DNA of 64,000 nt from Bacillota bacterium (GCA_023429995.1 JAEZCE010000041.1:62001-126000), one strand, 5' to 3'. Positions 25,304 through 34,603 are shown, counted from the first letter of the stretch. Notes: generated by a model from the sequence alone, not told the origin. Numbers and translations are program-made.

Positions 25304-25876
25304 TTGCATAAATTTTCAGTTCTGACCAGATTATTCTGGGCTTTTTTTAAAGTCGGTTCACTGACGTTCGGGGGAGGCCTTGCCATGCTCCCGCTGATTC
25401 AAGAAGAGGTCGTTGAAAAGCAAAAATGGGTTTCCGAGGAAGAAATCGTGGATGTGTTTGCGATTTCGCAATCAGTACCGGGAGTGATAGCGATTAATTC
25501 TTCGATATTTATCGGAAATAAAGTGTCTAAAATTCCGGGAGCGGTTGCAGCAGCTTTAGGAGTGATTCTTCCGGCCTTTTTGTCGATTATTTTAATCTTA
25601 ATCGCACTATTGCGGTTTCAGAGCAATGTTTATGTGGAAAAAGCCCTGAGCGGGATTCGGGCGGCATCGGCCGGACTGATTCTTTTGTCAGCGATTAAAC
25701 TGGGCAAAAACATACTAAAGAACCGGTTTACCTGGATTATTGCAATAGCGGCACTGGCGGCAATCCTCATTTTCAATATTAACGCCGCATGGACAGTCAT
25801 AGGCGGAGGCGCAGCCGGTTATTTTGCCGAAGTCTTAAAACGGGCCCGGATCCGGGAAAAAGGGAGAGAATCATGA
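25304..25876 (+). CDS. CHR-family (chromate transporter-like) protein, first subunit of second pair
   Basis: About 191 residues starting at TTG 25304 with AAAGGAG 6 nt upstream; an in-frame ATG at 25223 has no ribosome site and adds a non-conserved tail. Motifs: 'LTFGGGLAMLPLIQEEVVEK', 'SQSVPGVIAINSSIFIGN' and 'ALSGIRAASAGLI'. It overlaps its partner by ATGA. It is paralogous to 16407-16961 in the PTS cassette. Substrate unknown. Confidence 0.85.
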   Translation: MHKFSVLTRLFWAFFKVGSLTFGGGLAMLPLIQEEVVEKQKWVSEEEIVDVFAISQSVPGVIAINSSIFIGNKVSKIPGAVAAALGVILPAFLSIILILIALLRFQSNVYVEKALSGIRAASAGLILLSAIKLGKNILKNRFTWIIAIAALAAILIFNINAAWTVIGGGAAGYFAEVLKRARIREKGRES

Positions 25877-26439
25877 TCGCTTATTTGAAGCTGTTTTACA
25901 TATTCTTCAAGATTGGCCTCTTTAGTTTTGGAGGCGGCTATGCGATGCTGCCCATGATATACCAGGATATTCAAACCTTCGGGCTGATGAGCGCCCATGA
26001 GTTTTCCAATGTAGTGGCCCTATCGCAAATGACGCCGGGCCCGGTCGCCGTTAATGCCGCCACTTACGTCGGGTTCCAATCCGCCGGGTTTTTTGGGGCC
26101 ACCTTTGCGACGATTGGAGTGTCTTTGCCTTCCTTTATCATTATCATCTTGATTGCTTCATTTATGGATAAATTCAAAACCAATCCCGTCGTTGCCGCAG
26201 TATTGTCAGGAATCAGGCCGGCCACAGTCGGACTGATCACTTCGGCGGTATTCTTTTTTGCCAATACTTCCATTATTCATCAGGGTTTTTTCAGTCTGAA
26301 AATATTCCATGACCCCCTTCGTTATATCAGTATCCCCGGAATGGGTATCTTTGCATTTGTCCTTATAGGAACCCGCTTTAAACTTGGGCCGATCCTGTTG
26401 ACGGTTTTGGGCGGAATTCTGGGAATGCTAATTTTTTAA
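25873..26439 (+). CDS. CHR-family (chromate transporter-like) protein, second subunit of second pair
   Basis: About 188 residues from the ATG overlapping the upstream stop. Motifs: 'FSFGGGYAMLPMIYQDI', 'SQMTPGPVAVNAATYVGF' and 'VLSGIRPATVGLITSAV'. About five hydrophobic segments. It forms a likely antiparallel pair with the previous protein. A longer in-frame extension upstream is out of keeping with the family. Confidence 0.85.
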   Translation: MIAYLKLFYIFFKIGLFSFGGGYAMLPMIYQDIQTFGLMSAHEFSNVVALSQMTPGPVAVNAATYVGFQSAGFFGATFATIGVSLPSFIIIILIASFMDKFKTNPVVAAVLSGIRPATVGLITSAVFFFANTSIIHQGFFSLKIFHDPLRYISIPGMGIFAFVLIGTRFKLGPILLTVLGGILGMLIF

Positions 26440-26609
26440 GGGCATCTATCATTGGATTGGGACCTCCGGTTGGTTCGTAATATCGGGGGAGAGGACTGGA
26501 TAGAGATTTTTATCAAGTCCATTCGGGGACAAATGGGATCTTGACCAAAGCACCAAAAATTCATACAATTTAGTTAGCTGGTTTAGCTAATTGAATTGGG
26601 GGGGTTCGG

Positions 26610-27344
26610 ATGATTATTAATGCCACCGACCTCAAGAACAATCTTGGGAAATATTTGAGGCTATCGGCCAGAGAAGAAATTCTGATTACCAGCAATGGTA
26701 AAATGGTCGCTAAATTGTCCGGTCATGAGGGAAACGGGAATATTACCGGGCAAGCGGAGCATCTTCAAGAACAGGCTAGGAATTATGAAATTTATCCCCG
26801 GAAAGCTTCGTATGAAGAATACTTGAAGTTGACCGAAAGCAACGATGAACGCTATGAATATATCGACGGGGAGATTTATTATTTAGCCTCTCCGAAAACA
26901 GTGCATCAGAAAATTCTCGGCGAACTCCATGTTATTTTTTATAACTGGTTTGCCGGGAAAAAATGTCGGCCGATGTTTGCGCCCTATGACATCACTCTCA
27001 AAAGGAATTCCGAGAGTGTCAATGTTGTGCAGCCGGATTTAATGGTCATTTGTGATTTGGAAGAGCATTTGAATGAAAAGGATTATTACATGGGTGTACC
27101 GGCCCTAGTGGTGGAGATCATTTCCGAAAGCACCCGCAGCAAGGATTTTGTGAAGAAGATGGATCTGTATATGTCCACCGGAGTGACGGAATATTGGGTG
27201 ATAAACCTTTTAAACCGGGAAGTTATCGTTTATTCCTTTGAGAATGGCGATATCGTGAACAACCGGACTTTTAAAAATGGTGAAAAAGCTTTATCCTATT
27301 ATTTTTCAGGTCTGGAAGCCGGTTTGGAACGAATTTTCGGATAG
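26610..27344 (+). CDS. Phd/YefM antitoxin domain fused to Uma2-family (PD-(D/E)XK) nuclease
   Basis: 244 residues. Residues 1-45 ('INATDLKNNLGKYLRLSARE', 'ILITSNGKMVAKL') match the DNA-binding half of Phd/YefM antitoxins. From about 62, 'YEEYLKLTESNDERYEYIDG' opens a Uma2/DUF820 domain with 'VQPDLMVICD' and 'PALVVEIISESTRSKDFVKK', the PD-(D/E)XK-like core, and 'GVTEYWVINLLNREV'. The role is unknown: a self-regulated nuclease, or a DNA-binding adaptor. No separate toxin gene is adjacent. A G-run (GGGGGGG) precedes the ATG. Confidence 0.8.
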   Translation: MIINATDLKNNLGKYLRLSAREEILITSNGKMVAKLSGHEGNGNITGQAEHLQEQARNYEIYPRKASYEEYLKLTESNDERYEYIDGEIYYLASPKTVHQKILGELHVIFYNWFAGKKCRPMFAPYDITLKRNSESVNVVQPDLMVICDLEEHLNEKDYYMGVPALVVEIISESTRSKDFVKKMDLYMSTGVTEYWVINLLNREVIVYSFENGDIVNNRTFKNGEKALSYYFSGLEAGLERIFG

Positions 27345-27382
27345 ATGAAGGAAGTTCATTGAAAAAGATAATCCTAACCCAA

Positions 27383-27419
27383 AAGAAAATATCGTGCCGC
27401 GAAAGCACGATATTTTCTT
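27383..27419. terminator. Bidirectional terminator, 15-bp stem
   Basis: AAGAAAATATCGTGC pairs perfectly with GCACGATATTTTCTT around a CGCGAAA loop. It lies between the convergent Phd-Uma2 and mutarotase genes. Confidence 0.85.
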
Positions 27420-27466
27420 GAACAACGGTTTACATTGCATTCCAAGAGGATAAGCCGAAATGTATC

Positions 27467-28345
27467 TTAATAGATTTCAATCGTGTAATGGCAGCTATAA
27501 CTGGCTGCTTTTTTTAATGAGAGGATCAATTCCTTATCTTTTAATTCGCCATGGAAGTCGTCGGTATCGGCGATGCCGTGCCAGGGCTCCAGGCAGATGA
27601 AAGGGGCGTTTTTCGCTTGCCAGATTCCCATATAAGGGAGACCGTCATAGGTCAAGACGACTTTTATGTCTGTTTTGGAGCTTTGCAGCGTTACTTTTTT
27701 GGAATGGATGTTTCGGAACACCATTGCGCCTTCATAAAACATTTCGTGGTTTAAGTGAAGGACTCTGTTATTTTCAAGGGCGACCGAAGCGGACTTGCCG
27801 CTGATAACGACATTGGCGCTGTTCATATAAAGCCTTTCCAGCGTCTCGTCGGACTCAAACTGGATGAAATAATCGCTAAAATTAGTTTTCCCATCCAGAG
27901 GGCAGTTAAAGCCGGGATGGGTTCCGATTTGAAAGTACATCGTTTGGTCATCGAGATTTTCAACTCTGTATTCCACCCGGATTTGATTGTCCGTCAAGGT
28001 GTAGGTAATGAAGAGGTTGAATTGAAACGGGTACATCTTCAGCGTTTCCGGGCTGGAAGTGAGTTTATAAACCGCCTTGAGGCCGGTTTCCTCAACCAAT
28101 TGAAACTCCATCTTCTTGGCAAAACCATGGTTGCCCAGGGGGTATACTTTTCCGTCGACTGTCATTTCACCGTTGTTTAAAGCGCATACAATGGGGAATA
28201 ACACCGGCGAGTGGCTGGCCCAGAAGTTTTTGTCACCGTTCCAGATATATTCGCAACCATCCGCCAGCTTTTTAAAGCTTACGAGTTCAGCGCCGGTGCT
28301 GCTGATTTCCGCCGTAAAAGATTTATTCCTTAGTGTTTTGTTCAT
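27467..28345 (-). CDS. Aldose 1-epimerase / LacX-type mutarotase, second copy
   Basis: About 292 residues from the internal ATG at 28345, which has GAGGAAG upstream; an ATG six codons earlier lies on the ribosome site. Same family as 18496-19395: 'AELVSFKKLADGCEYIWNGD', 'PVLFPIVCALNNGEMTVDG', 'GNHGFAKKMEF', 'IGTHPGFNCPL' and 'CLEPWHGIADTDD'. Probably anomer interconversion of a hexose. It is not in an operon; a divergent AraC-type regulator begins 170 nt upstream. Confidence 0.85.
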   Translation of the reverse strand: MNKTLRNKSFTAEISSTGAELVSFKKLADGCEYIWNGDKNFWASHSPVLFPIVCALNNGEMTVDGKVYPLGNHGFAKKMEFQLVEETGLKAVYKLTSSPETLKMYPFQFNLFITYTLTDNQIRVEYRVENLDDQTMYFQIGTHPGFNCPLDGKTNFSDYFIQFESDETLERLYMNSANVVISGKSASVALENNRVLHLNHEMFYEGAMVFRNIHSKKVTLQSSKTDIKVVLTYDGLPYMGIWQAKNAPFICLEPWHGIADTDDFHGELKDKELILSLKKAASYSCHYTIEIY

Positions 28346-28400
28346 CTTCTGCTTCCTCAACATTTTATTAAAATACCTTCTCTATATTTTACCATTTTTT

Positions 28401-28420
28401 TGGTATCATATCAAATACCA
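28401..28420. promoter_or_regulatory. Palindrome between mutarotase and AraC-type gene
   Basis: TGGTAT, eight bases, ATACCA in the divergent intergenic region. A plausible operator for the AraC/GyrI regulator or for the mutarotase gene. Confidence 0.35.
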
Positions 28421-28518
28421 TATGGTTAGGGTGTTCGGAGTGAATTCACAAAATCGGACATGAAAAGAGAAGATCGATATTTTATATTGTGCTAGACTTT
28501 ATGTATGGAGGGGATGGT

Positions 28519-29397
28519 ATGGAATGGTTGAAGCATCTAAGTCTGGCAATTGACTATATTGAAGACAATTTAGAGGGGGAAATCTCTCATGATAAAGCCG
28601 CCCAAATCGCCTGTTGTTCGACGTATTATTTTCAACGAATGTTTTCATATGTGGCGGGTATTTCACTTTCCGAGTATATACGCCGCCGGAGAATGACCCA
28701 AGCCGCTTTTGAATTGCAAGGAAGCGAAGAGAAAATCATCGATATCGGTTCCAAGTATGGTTATATCTCGCCCCCCTCTTTTAACCGCGCCTTTCAAGCT
28801 GTCCACGGAGTCAGTCCAACCCTCGCCCGGATGGAAGGGACGGTATTAAAGGCTTATCCCCGGATTCGGTTTTCAATTAACATCACCGGAGGCGAAAGCA
28901 TGAAGTATCGAATTGAAGCCAAGGAGCCAATACGGATTGTGGGGACCCGAGTAGCTTTACAAGAAGACCAGGAATTGAATTTCCAAATTGTACCCCGGTT
29001 TTGGGATGCGGCATATCAAAGCAACATGGTTTCCAAAGTTGGTCGATTAGCCAACCAAAACCCGCAGGGTATTTTGGGCGTCAGCGTGTATCAAAACCCT
29101 AGGGAAATCTATTATTACATTGCCGCTTCAACCGATATGGATACTCCTGAAAAGATGGTTGAATATGCACTCCCGGCAGCAACATGGGTTATTTTTGTTT
29201 GCGAGGGACCTTATCCGGATTCCATCCAAATTGTCTTTAAGCGGTTTCTCACCGAGTGGCTTCCCTTTTCCGGCTATGAATATGCCGGATTACCGGATAT
29301 TGAAGTTTATCCCGTCAATGACCAGATTTTAAACAACCATAAATTGAAAAGGGGATATTCCGAAGTCTGGATTGCAATCAAAAAAGAAAAACAATAA
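28519..29397 (+). CDS. AraC-family regulator with GyrI-like effector domain
   Basis: About 293 residues from the ATG at 28519 (GGAGG 7 nt upstream). An N-terminal AraC DNA-binding domain has two helix-turn-helices: 'SHDKAAQIACCSTYYFQRMF' and 'IIDIGSKYGYISPPSFNRAF', with 'HGVSPTLAR'. From about residue 130 it has a GyrI/Rob-type small-molecule-binding domain ('EAKEPIRIVGTRVAL', 'TWVIFVCEGPYP'). Such proteins sense toxic compounds. It heads an apparent operon with a second GyrI-like protein and an ABC exporter, so it likely activates them. Confidence 0.9.
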   Translation: MEWLKHLSLAIDYIEDNLEGEISHDKAAQIACCSTYYFQRMFSYVAGISLSEYIRRRRMTQAAFELQGSEEKIIDIGSKYGYISPPSFNRAFQAVHGVSPTLARMEGTVLKAYPRIRFSINITGGESMKYRIEAKEPIRIVGTRVALQEDQELNFQIVPRFWDAAYQSNMVSKVGRLANQNPQGILGVSVYQNPREIYYYIAASTDMDTPEKMVEYALPAATWVIFVCEGPYPDSIQIVFKRFLTEWLPFSGYEYAGLPDIEVYPVNDQILNNHKLKRGYSEVWIAIKKEKQ

Positions 29398-29409
29398 AGA
29401 GGAGAAAGC

Positions 29410-29880
29410 ATGAATTATCAAATTGAAATTAGGGATATCGAACCTGTCCGGGTGGCTTTCATGCATTATCAAGGCCCTGTTTCAGGAGCCTCAAAAGTAA
29501 TTCCCAATGTTTTTAAAGCGATCCGGGGGAAAGTAAACGGCGCACCATTTTTTTGTTACTATGCTATGAATGCAGAGAGAAAAACCGGGGAAATGGAATT
29601 GTGTGTTCCCACTGCCGAAACACCGGAAGGTAACGGAGTTTCGGTTAAAGAGATGCCGCGGATAAAAGCTGTTTGTGTTGCTCATATAGGCCCTTATGAA
29701 ACCATGCAGTATGCATATGAAGCGATCGATAGCTACATAAAAGAAAACGGCCTGACCTTGCAATTTCCATTCCGGGAAGTCTACATCAAAGGGCCGGGAA
29801 TGCTCATCAAAGGCAATCCCAATAAATATGTTACCGAAATTCAGTTCCCATTGAAAGGCGCGCCTGCGCGCGAAGAGTGA
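29410..29880 (+). CDS. GyrI-like small-molecule-binding protein
   Basis: 156 residues forming a stand-alone GyrI/AraC-effector-binding domain: 'IRDIEPVRVAFMHYQGP', 'KEMPRIKAVCVAHIGPYETM' and 'REVYIKGPG'. AGGAG lies 7 nt upstream. It follows the AraC gene by 12 nt and precedes the ABC ATPase by 4 nt. It may sequester or sense the compound exported by the transporter. Confidence 0.85.
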   Translation: MNYQIEIRDIEPVRVAFMHYQGPVSGASKVIPNVFKAIRGKVNGAPFFCYYAMNAERKTGEMELCVPTAETPEGNGVSVKEMPRIKAVCVAHIGPYETMQYAYEAIDSYIKENGLTLQFPFREVYIKGPGMLIKGNPNKYVTEIQFPLKGAPAREE

Positions 29881-29884
29881 AAAA

Positions 29885-30814
29885 ATGTCGGCAATGGAAA
29901 TCTACAAGCTAGTTAAGGAGTATAAGAATGGAGTCAGGGCTTTGGACGAATTAAGTCTCAAAGTGAACAGCGGCCAAATTTTCGCTTTACTCGGGCCTAA
30001 TGGTGCAGGTAAATCTTCCCTGATGAATATATTGACAACCTATTACCGGGCGACCTCTGGGAGTGTAACGATACTGGGAAGGAATTTGTTCAAGGAGCCG
30101 GCCTGGGTTCGCACGCAAATTGCTTGTGTTGCCCAACAGGTTTCCATCGATACCCACTTATCGTTGAGGGAAAACATGATTTTCCAAAGCAGGTTGTACA
30201 AAGTAGAGACAGGGGTGGCCCAAAAAAGAATCGACTCTTTAATTAAAAGCTTCGAGCTTTCCGGGTATTTAAAATTTCCGGTAGCGTCTTACTCGGGCGG
30301 GGTAAAGCGCCGGCTTGATATTGCCATGAATATGGTATCCTTCCCCCAAATTTTGTTTTTGGATGAGCCTACAGTGGGTATGGATGCCCTGTCCCGGAAA
30401 GAGATGTGGAGAATGTTGTTGAAAATCCGCGCTGACTATGGAACAACTATTTTCCTTACCACCCATTATCTTGAGGAGGCCGACCAATTGAGTGATACCA
30501 TCTGTATCATGAAAGACGGCAAAGAATTGGTCCAGGGAACTCCCGGCAGCTTACGCAGTTACATCAGGCAAAATCTTCTTCGTATAGGTTTTTCTAGTAC
30601 CGGACTAGCCCAAAAACAAAAAGATGCCCTTGATAATGCGGGTCTCGTCAAGTTTGCCAGTGTACGGGATTATTCTGTTTTGGCAGGCGTGGATAACAGT
30701 AGGACAGCTTTTACGGCTGTGAATAAATGGCTTTTGGAACATCAGGTGGAATTTGACGCCATCGAAATTGTGGAACCCAGCCTGGAAGATGTTTTTTTGG
30801 CATTGACCCAATGA
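29885..30814 (+). CDS. ABC transporter ATP-binding protein (DrrA-type)
   Basis: 309 residues with Walker A 'GPNGAGKSS', signature 'YSGGVKRRLDIAM', Walker B 'ILFLDEPTVGMD' and the switch His in 'TTHYLEEADQLSD'. The C-terminal extension (about 220-309) is the DrrA-type tail. It powers the adjacent ABC-2 permease, probably a drug or lipid exporter. The signature has GGVKRR in place of the usual GGMRRR. Confidence 0.92.
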   Translation: MSAMEIYKLVKEYKNGVRALDELSLKVNSGQIFALLGPNGAGKSSLMNILTTYYRATSGSVTILGRNLFKEPAWVRTQIACVAQQVSIDTHLSLRENMIFQSRLYKVETGVAQKRIDSLIKSFELSGYLKFPVASYSGGVKRRLDIAMNMVSFPQILFLDEPTVGMDALSRKEMWRMLLKIRADYGTTIFLTTHYLEEADQLSDTICIMKDGKELVQGTPGSLRSYIRQNLLRIGFSSTGLAQKQKDALDNAGLVKFASVRDYSVLAGVDNSRTAFTAVNKWLLEHQVEFDAIEIVEPSLEDVFLALTQ

Positions 30815-30913
30815 GAGTTGGACATGGGATGGGCTTAAGATTATATTCGGCTCAAAGTTCCGATTGACCCGAAATGGGCATGGTGGTAACGGGCTCCAGA
30901 AAAAAGAGGAGGA

Positions 30914-31672
30914 ATGGATATGCTGAATATTTTGTGGCGTAATATGAAGTGGCGGTTTCAAAATCCCATTTCTATTGCAGTTACAGTATTACAACCGCTT
31001 ATTTGGCTTGTTTTATACAGTTCTGTGGCGGGCCGGACAATGCAAAAAATTGGGATTGGCAACTATACGGCTTTTATTTTACCGGGTGTTATCGTGCTTG
31101 TCACTCTTGCCGCCTGTTGCAGCGGCGGTTTTCTCAATTTTATAATGAAATCCAACGGCAGTTTTTATAGAATTCTGATAGCGCCCGTGAATCGAAGCGC
31201 AATAGTGCTCGGGCAAATGCTTGAGGCAATCCTGGTTTCTTTCATCGAAGTAGCTATCTTATGTGCCGTTGGCCTTTTTTTCTCGGTAACGGTGGCTTCG
31301 GGGATTGCCGGGGTTTTGCTTATGATTTTGCTGATCTTTCTGAGCGCGTTTTTTATGTCCGGTCTCACCTATACGCTAAGCCTTTTCATGCCAAACGAAG
31401 TAATTTATGAGACAACAATGAACGCGATAGTATTGCCCCTCTTTTTTTTAAGCCCGGCTCTTTTCCCCCTCGAAAGCCTGTCCGGGGGACTCGCGATTGC
31501 GGTGATGCTTAATCCATTTACACATATAATTAGCGCTCTCCGGAGTTTGATGTTGGGGGAGAAGATATTTTTGGGGGACATATTACCGGTGATAGCTTTG
31601 TTTATCCTGTTATGTTGTGGAAGTTTTACTTTGGCCCTCTGGAGATTAAAAAAAGAAACCGCTTTTTCATGA
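30914..31672 (+). CDS. ABC-2 type permease (DrrB-type)
   Basis: 252 residues with six hydrophobic segments. Motifs: 'VTVLQPLIWLVLYSSVAGR', 'GVIVLVTLAACCSGG', 'FYRILIAPVNRSAIVLGQML' and 'PLFFLSPALFPLESL'. It is the membrane partner of the ATPase. GAGGAGG is upstream. The 100 nt between the two genes hold no separate gene. Confidence 0.9.
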   Translation: MDMLNILWRNMKWRFQNPISIAVTVLQPLIWLVLYSSVAGRTMQKIGIGNYTAFILPGVIVLVTLAACCSGGFLNFIMKSNGSFYRILIAPVNRSAIVLGQMLEAILVSFIEVAILCAVGLFFSVTVASGIAGVLLMILLIFLSAFFMSGLTYTLSLFMPNEVIYETTMNAIVLPLFFLSPALFPLESLSGGLAIAVMLNPFTHIISALRSLMLGEKIFLGDILPVIALFILLCCGSFTLALWRLKKETAFS

Positions 31673-31759
31673 TGATTATTTTCGAATGGCTTAAAAAAGC
31701 AGGGCTATGACTTTGCCAAATCGACTAGGTTAGATATCTCATTGGGCTCAGAAAACTGG

Positions 31760-32269
31760 TTAGTCATGCTTAAAAATTGTAAATCCGTATTTTGCGATGA
31801 TCATTCCTGAAATAACGATGCCCCCACCTAGAATCGCAAGGCAGGAAGGTATTTCTCCCAACCATAAATATCCAATGAGCAAGGTAACCAGAGGGACCAA
31901 AAAAAGATAAACGGCAGCCTTAGACGCATCCAATTTTGATAACACATAAGACCAGCAAAAATAGGCAATGACTGCCGGAAATACTCCCAGGTAAACGACA
32001 GAAAGGATTGACGGAAGCGAACTTGTCAAGATACTATGGGACAAGCCGCTGCTGAACGGGAGCAGGAGTACGGTTCCAATCCATATGGAAAAACATAAAA
32101 GTTCAAAGGCAGAATATCGCGATAACAAGGATTTTTGAAAAATAAAATAGGCACTTTGGGATAAAGCAGCGACCAATATTAATAAGGCGCCACTGTTGAA
32201 GGTAATGAACGAATCGGATTCCCCCCCCCAGAAATAAATCCAACCCACCATACGGATATCTATGGCCAA
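31760..32269 (-). pseudogene. 5'-truncated EamA/DMT permease
   Basis: Only the second EamA repeat of a drug/metabolite exporter remains ('FNSGALLILVAALSQSAYFI', 'VYLGVFPAVIAYFCWSYVLS', 'LVPLVTLLIGYLWLGE'). These exporters normally have about 290-300 residues with two repeats; here about 150 remain. The first residues before the repeat (a G-run region) adjoin the truncated LysR gene on the other strand. No ribosome site precedes the ATG. Probably not functional. Confidence 0.7.
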
Positions 32270-32927
32270 ATGGAAGGCATGGCCAAAAGATCAAGACGGC
32301 ATACGGGGAAGAATTAAAATCGGGGCTCCAGAAACCCTAACGATTTATCGTTTAGGACCGATTCTGAGGGAATACCGGCAAAGTTATCCCGCAGTTGATA
32401 TCATTTTGTGCAATGATTTCAATGCTCCTCTTTATGAAAAATTGAAAAGGGGTGAAATTGATATCGCTATTCAGATTGGAACCGATGATCAAAACCAGGA
32501 GTATGTCGCAATTGATCTGGCATATGAGTCCCTTGTTCTTATAGCCAATAATGATTGTGGGATTGATAATTTGGAATCAGGTCCGGAACAGTTGGCCAAT
32601 GAAAGCGTAATTTATAATGCCAAAGGATGTATCTATCGGACGGTATTTGAGGAATATCTCAAGTCCAGGCAGATTGTTCCCTGCAATACGATTGAACTCT
32701 GGAGTATTGAAGGGATAAAGCAGGCAGTGGTAAACGGATTGGGAATATCGGTTTTACCTTTCATTACAGTAAAGGAAGATCTTGAGGGGGGAAGATTGAA
32801 AGCGCTTGACTTAGAGCTGCACGCAAATAAAATTCCGCTCCAATTGGTTTACCAAAAAAACAAATGGCTATCCAAGTCAATACTGGCTTGGATTGAGTTG
32901 ACTCAAAAACATGTCGGGAATTGGTAG
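32262..32927 (+). pseudogene. 5'-truncated LysR-family regulator
   Basis: Residues from about 'GIRGRIKIGAPETLTIYRLG' onward are a complete LysR substrate-binding domain ('YPAVDIILCNDFNAPLYEKL', 'VVNGLGISVLPFI'). The N-terminal helix-turn-helix of about 85 residues is missing. It abuts the truncated divergent EamA gene, so one deletion removed the shared promoter region and both 5' ends. Without a DNA-binding domain it cannot act as a normal LysR protein. Confidence 0.7.
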
Positions 32928-33013
32928 GTTATCAATGAATAAGCAAAGATACCGATACTATCCGGTTAACAATTCCGGTTAGTAAAAAATAATTTTTTGG
33001 TTATGCTAGCGCC

Positions 33014-33462
33014 ATGGATACGACGAAACTTGAAGCGATTTCAGGAGCCCTTGGCGCGGCTGCCAGTATTATTCCCGGGTTGCTAACCAAACGAGTATTG
33101 AAAATTGCGCAGTTAAACTTTCTGGATTATGCCGCAGTGCTCGTGGTGGGGCATAAAGTAAACGATATCTGGCAATGGTTGATGGCAGCCATAGGACACC
33201 TCATTTTTGGAGCGGCTTTGGGAGTGGTTTTTGCTTTTTTCATCAAGAAAACCGGCGGTGTGAGCTTGCTATTTAAAGGAGGCGGATTTGGCGCTTTTAT
33301 TTGGCTGGCTACGCTTGGTATGGGTACTTTTTTAAATTGCCCCATTTTAAAATTACGGCTCCTGGGGATAGTTTCTTTATTTTAGTAGACGCCATATGCT
33401 ACGGAGTGGTTTTAGCCCTCTCGTATCGACATATAGCCGATAAAAGGAGAAATTGGTTCTGA
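33014..33462 (+). pseudogene. Small membrane protein of a local paralogous family, frameshifted
   Basis: The first 107 codons encode a hydrophobic protein ('LNFLDYAAVLVVGHKVNDIW', 'FGAALGVVFAFF'). In the reading frame it stops at TAG 33383. One extra T in the T6 run at 33328-33333 would restore 'FFKLPHFKITAPGDSFFILV' and 'DAICYGVVLALSYRHIADKR', ending at TGA 33460-33462, which overlaps the next gene's ATG. Homologous to 33462-33920 and 35618-36094. Either a pseudogene, a slippage site or a sequencing error. Confidence 0.7.
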
Positions 33463-33920
33463 TGAAAGATAGATTCACCAGAGGTTTTTTGTCCGGAGTC
33501 ATAGCAGGAATACCAACGCTCATTTTTTCGGTGATTGCTTTCGTACTCCACTGGACGACCCTCCGGTGGTCGAGTTTTGCCGCCATCTTAATTTATGGCC
33601 GAAAGAGTGGTAATTTGAGCGAGGAAATATTCGCCACACTAGCGATATTTGTATTGTGCGGTATTTTGGGAGTGATTATTGCCTTCCTTGTCCCCAAATT
33701 ATCCAGCGCCAATTATTTGTTGAAATGTTGGCTCTTTAGCATCGCTTTTTGGTTTCTTGCTTTTGTTGTAACCTTGTTGTTTAAAGTGCCGGGTCTTTTA
33801 AGGATACCCGGCAGAACGGCCGTGGCAAACTTTGTTGAGGCAACCATTTGGGGTTTGGTATTGGGTTATTGCTTACAATGGTTTGACAACCGTTTAAAAG
33901 TTTGCCGAGAAGGCCGATAG
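33462..33920 (+). CDS. Small four-helix membrane protein, paralogue 2 (YqhR-like)
   Basis: About 152 residues with four hydrophobic segments: 'FLSGVIAGIPTLIFSVIAFV', 'FAAILIYGRKSGNLSEEIFA', 'GILGVIIAFLVPKL' and 'VVTLLFKVPGLL'. The same layout is seen in the frameshifted gene before it and in 35618-36094. It resembles YqhR-type conserved membrane proteins of Bacillota. Function unknown. The ATG overlaps the restored stop of the previous gene; a TTG at 33453 is the alternative start. Confidence 0.65.
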   Translation: MKDRFTRGFLSGVIAGIPTLIFSVIAFVLHWTTLRWSSFAAILIYGRKSGNLSEEIFATLAIFVLCGILGVIIAFLVPKLSSANYLLKCWLFSIAFWFLAFVVTLLFKVPGLLRIPGRTAVANFVEATIWGLVLGYCLQWFDNRLKVCREGR

Positions 33921-33925
33921 TTCTT

Positions 33926-34510
33926 TCATTTCGGTCTTTGATTGGAATCCATGAGGCGTTTGCCGGCCGACCAGGCTTTCCCGATTACTTCTCCCACATT
34001 ATAATAATTGGAATCATCCAGGGATAATAAAATGGGGTTTATCTTTTTTAAATCCGGATGATGATGGGTCATATACTTTTCTTCGCAGTATGATTCGATA
34101 ACCCGTCCGATGATGAACTGATTGGTTCCTTCCAGCTCTATAGAGTGTATTACCTTGAGTTCCATATTGATTGGGCATTCTTCGACCATCGGCACATCTT
34201 CAAGTACGCCATAAAAAGTCTTGAATAAATTGGATTTATCCATATTCCTACCGGAAATCAGACCGCAATAATCGGTCTTTTCGAGGATATCAACCGGGGG
34301 AATGTTGATACTAAAACGGTTGCTCTTGTTAATTCCCGCAGTGATGTAATGTAATTTATTGAGGGATACAGCCATCATGGCAGGTTCCCGATTTGCAATG
34401 GCGCAATAAGATACCGTCGTATAACTCGGCTTACCGTTGATGGTAGCTCCGGCAAGTATTATCGGGTTCGGATATAAACAGTTCTTCATTCCTAATTTGA
34501 TTTTGGGCAT
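33926..34510 (-). CDS. Flavin reductase family protein (FMN-binding split barrel)
   Basis: 194 residues: 'LYPNPIILAGATINGKPSYT', 'SYCAIANREPAMMAVSL', 'INKSNRFSINIPPVDILEKT' and 'YCGLISGR'. This is the pattern of flavin reductase/FlaRed-like proteins that bind FMN and reduce small molecules. It is transcribed divergently from a HxlR regulator, a common redox-stress pairing. Full length. Confidence 0.88.
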   Translation of the reverse strand: MPKIKLGMKNCLYPNPIILAGATINGKPSYTTVSYCAIANREPAMMAVSLNKLHYITAGINKSNRFSINIPPVDILEKTDYCGLISGRNMDKSNLFKTFYGVLEDVPMVEECPINMELKVIHSIELEGTNQFIIGRVIESYCEEKYMTHHHPDLKKINPILLSLDDSNYYNVGEVIGKAWSAGKRLMDSNQRPK

Positions 34511-34588
34511 TTTTAAACTCCTTATGGGTTGTTTTCTTTATCCCCATCATAACGGCAAAACTATAAATTGCACAAGTACCGACTTAAA

Positions 34589-34603
34589 AGTATAATACTA
34601 TAC
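34589..34603. promoter_or_regulatory. Candidate HxlR operator and promoter
   Basis: AGTATAATACTATAC contains two nested palindromes (AGTAT-A-ATACT and GTATA-ATAC-TATAC) and a TATAAT -10 hexamer, between the flavin reductase and HxlR genes. Short GTA/TAC palindromes are typical HxlR-family sites. Confidence 0.5.
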
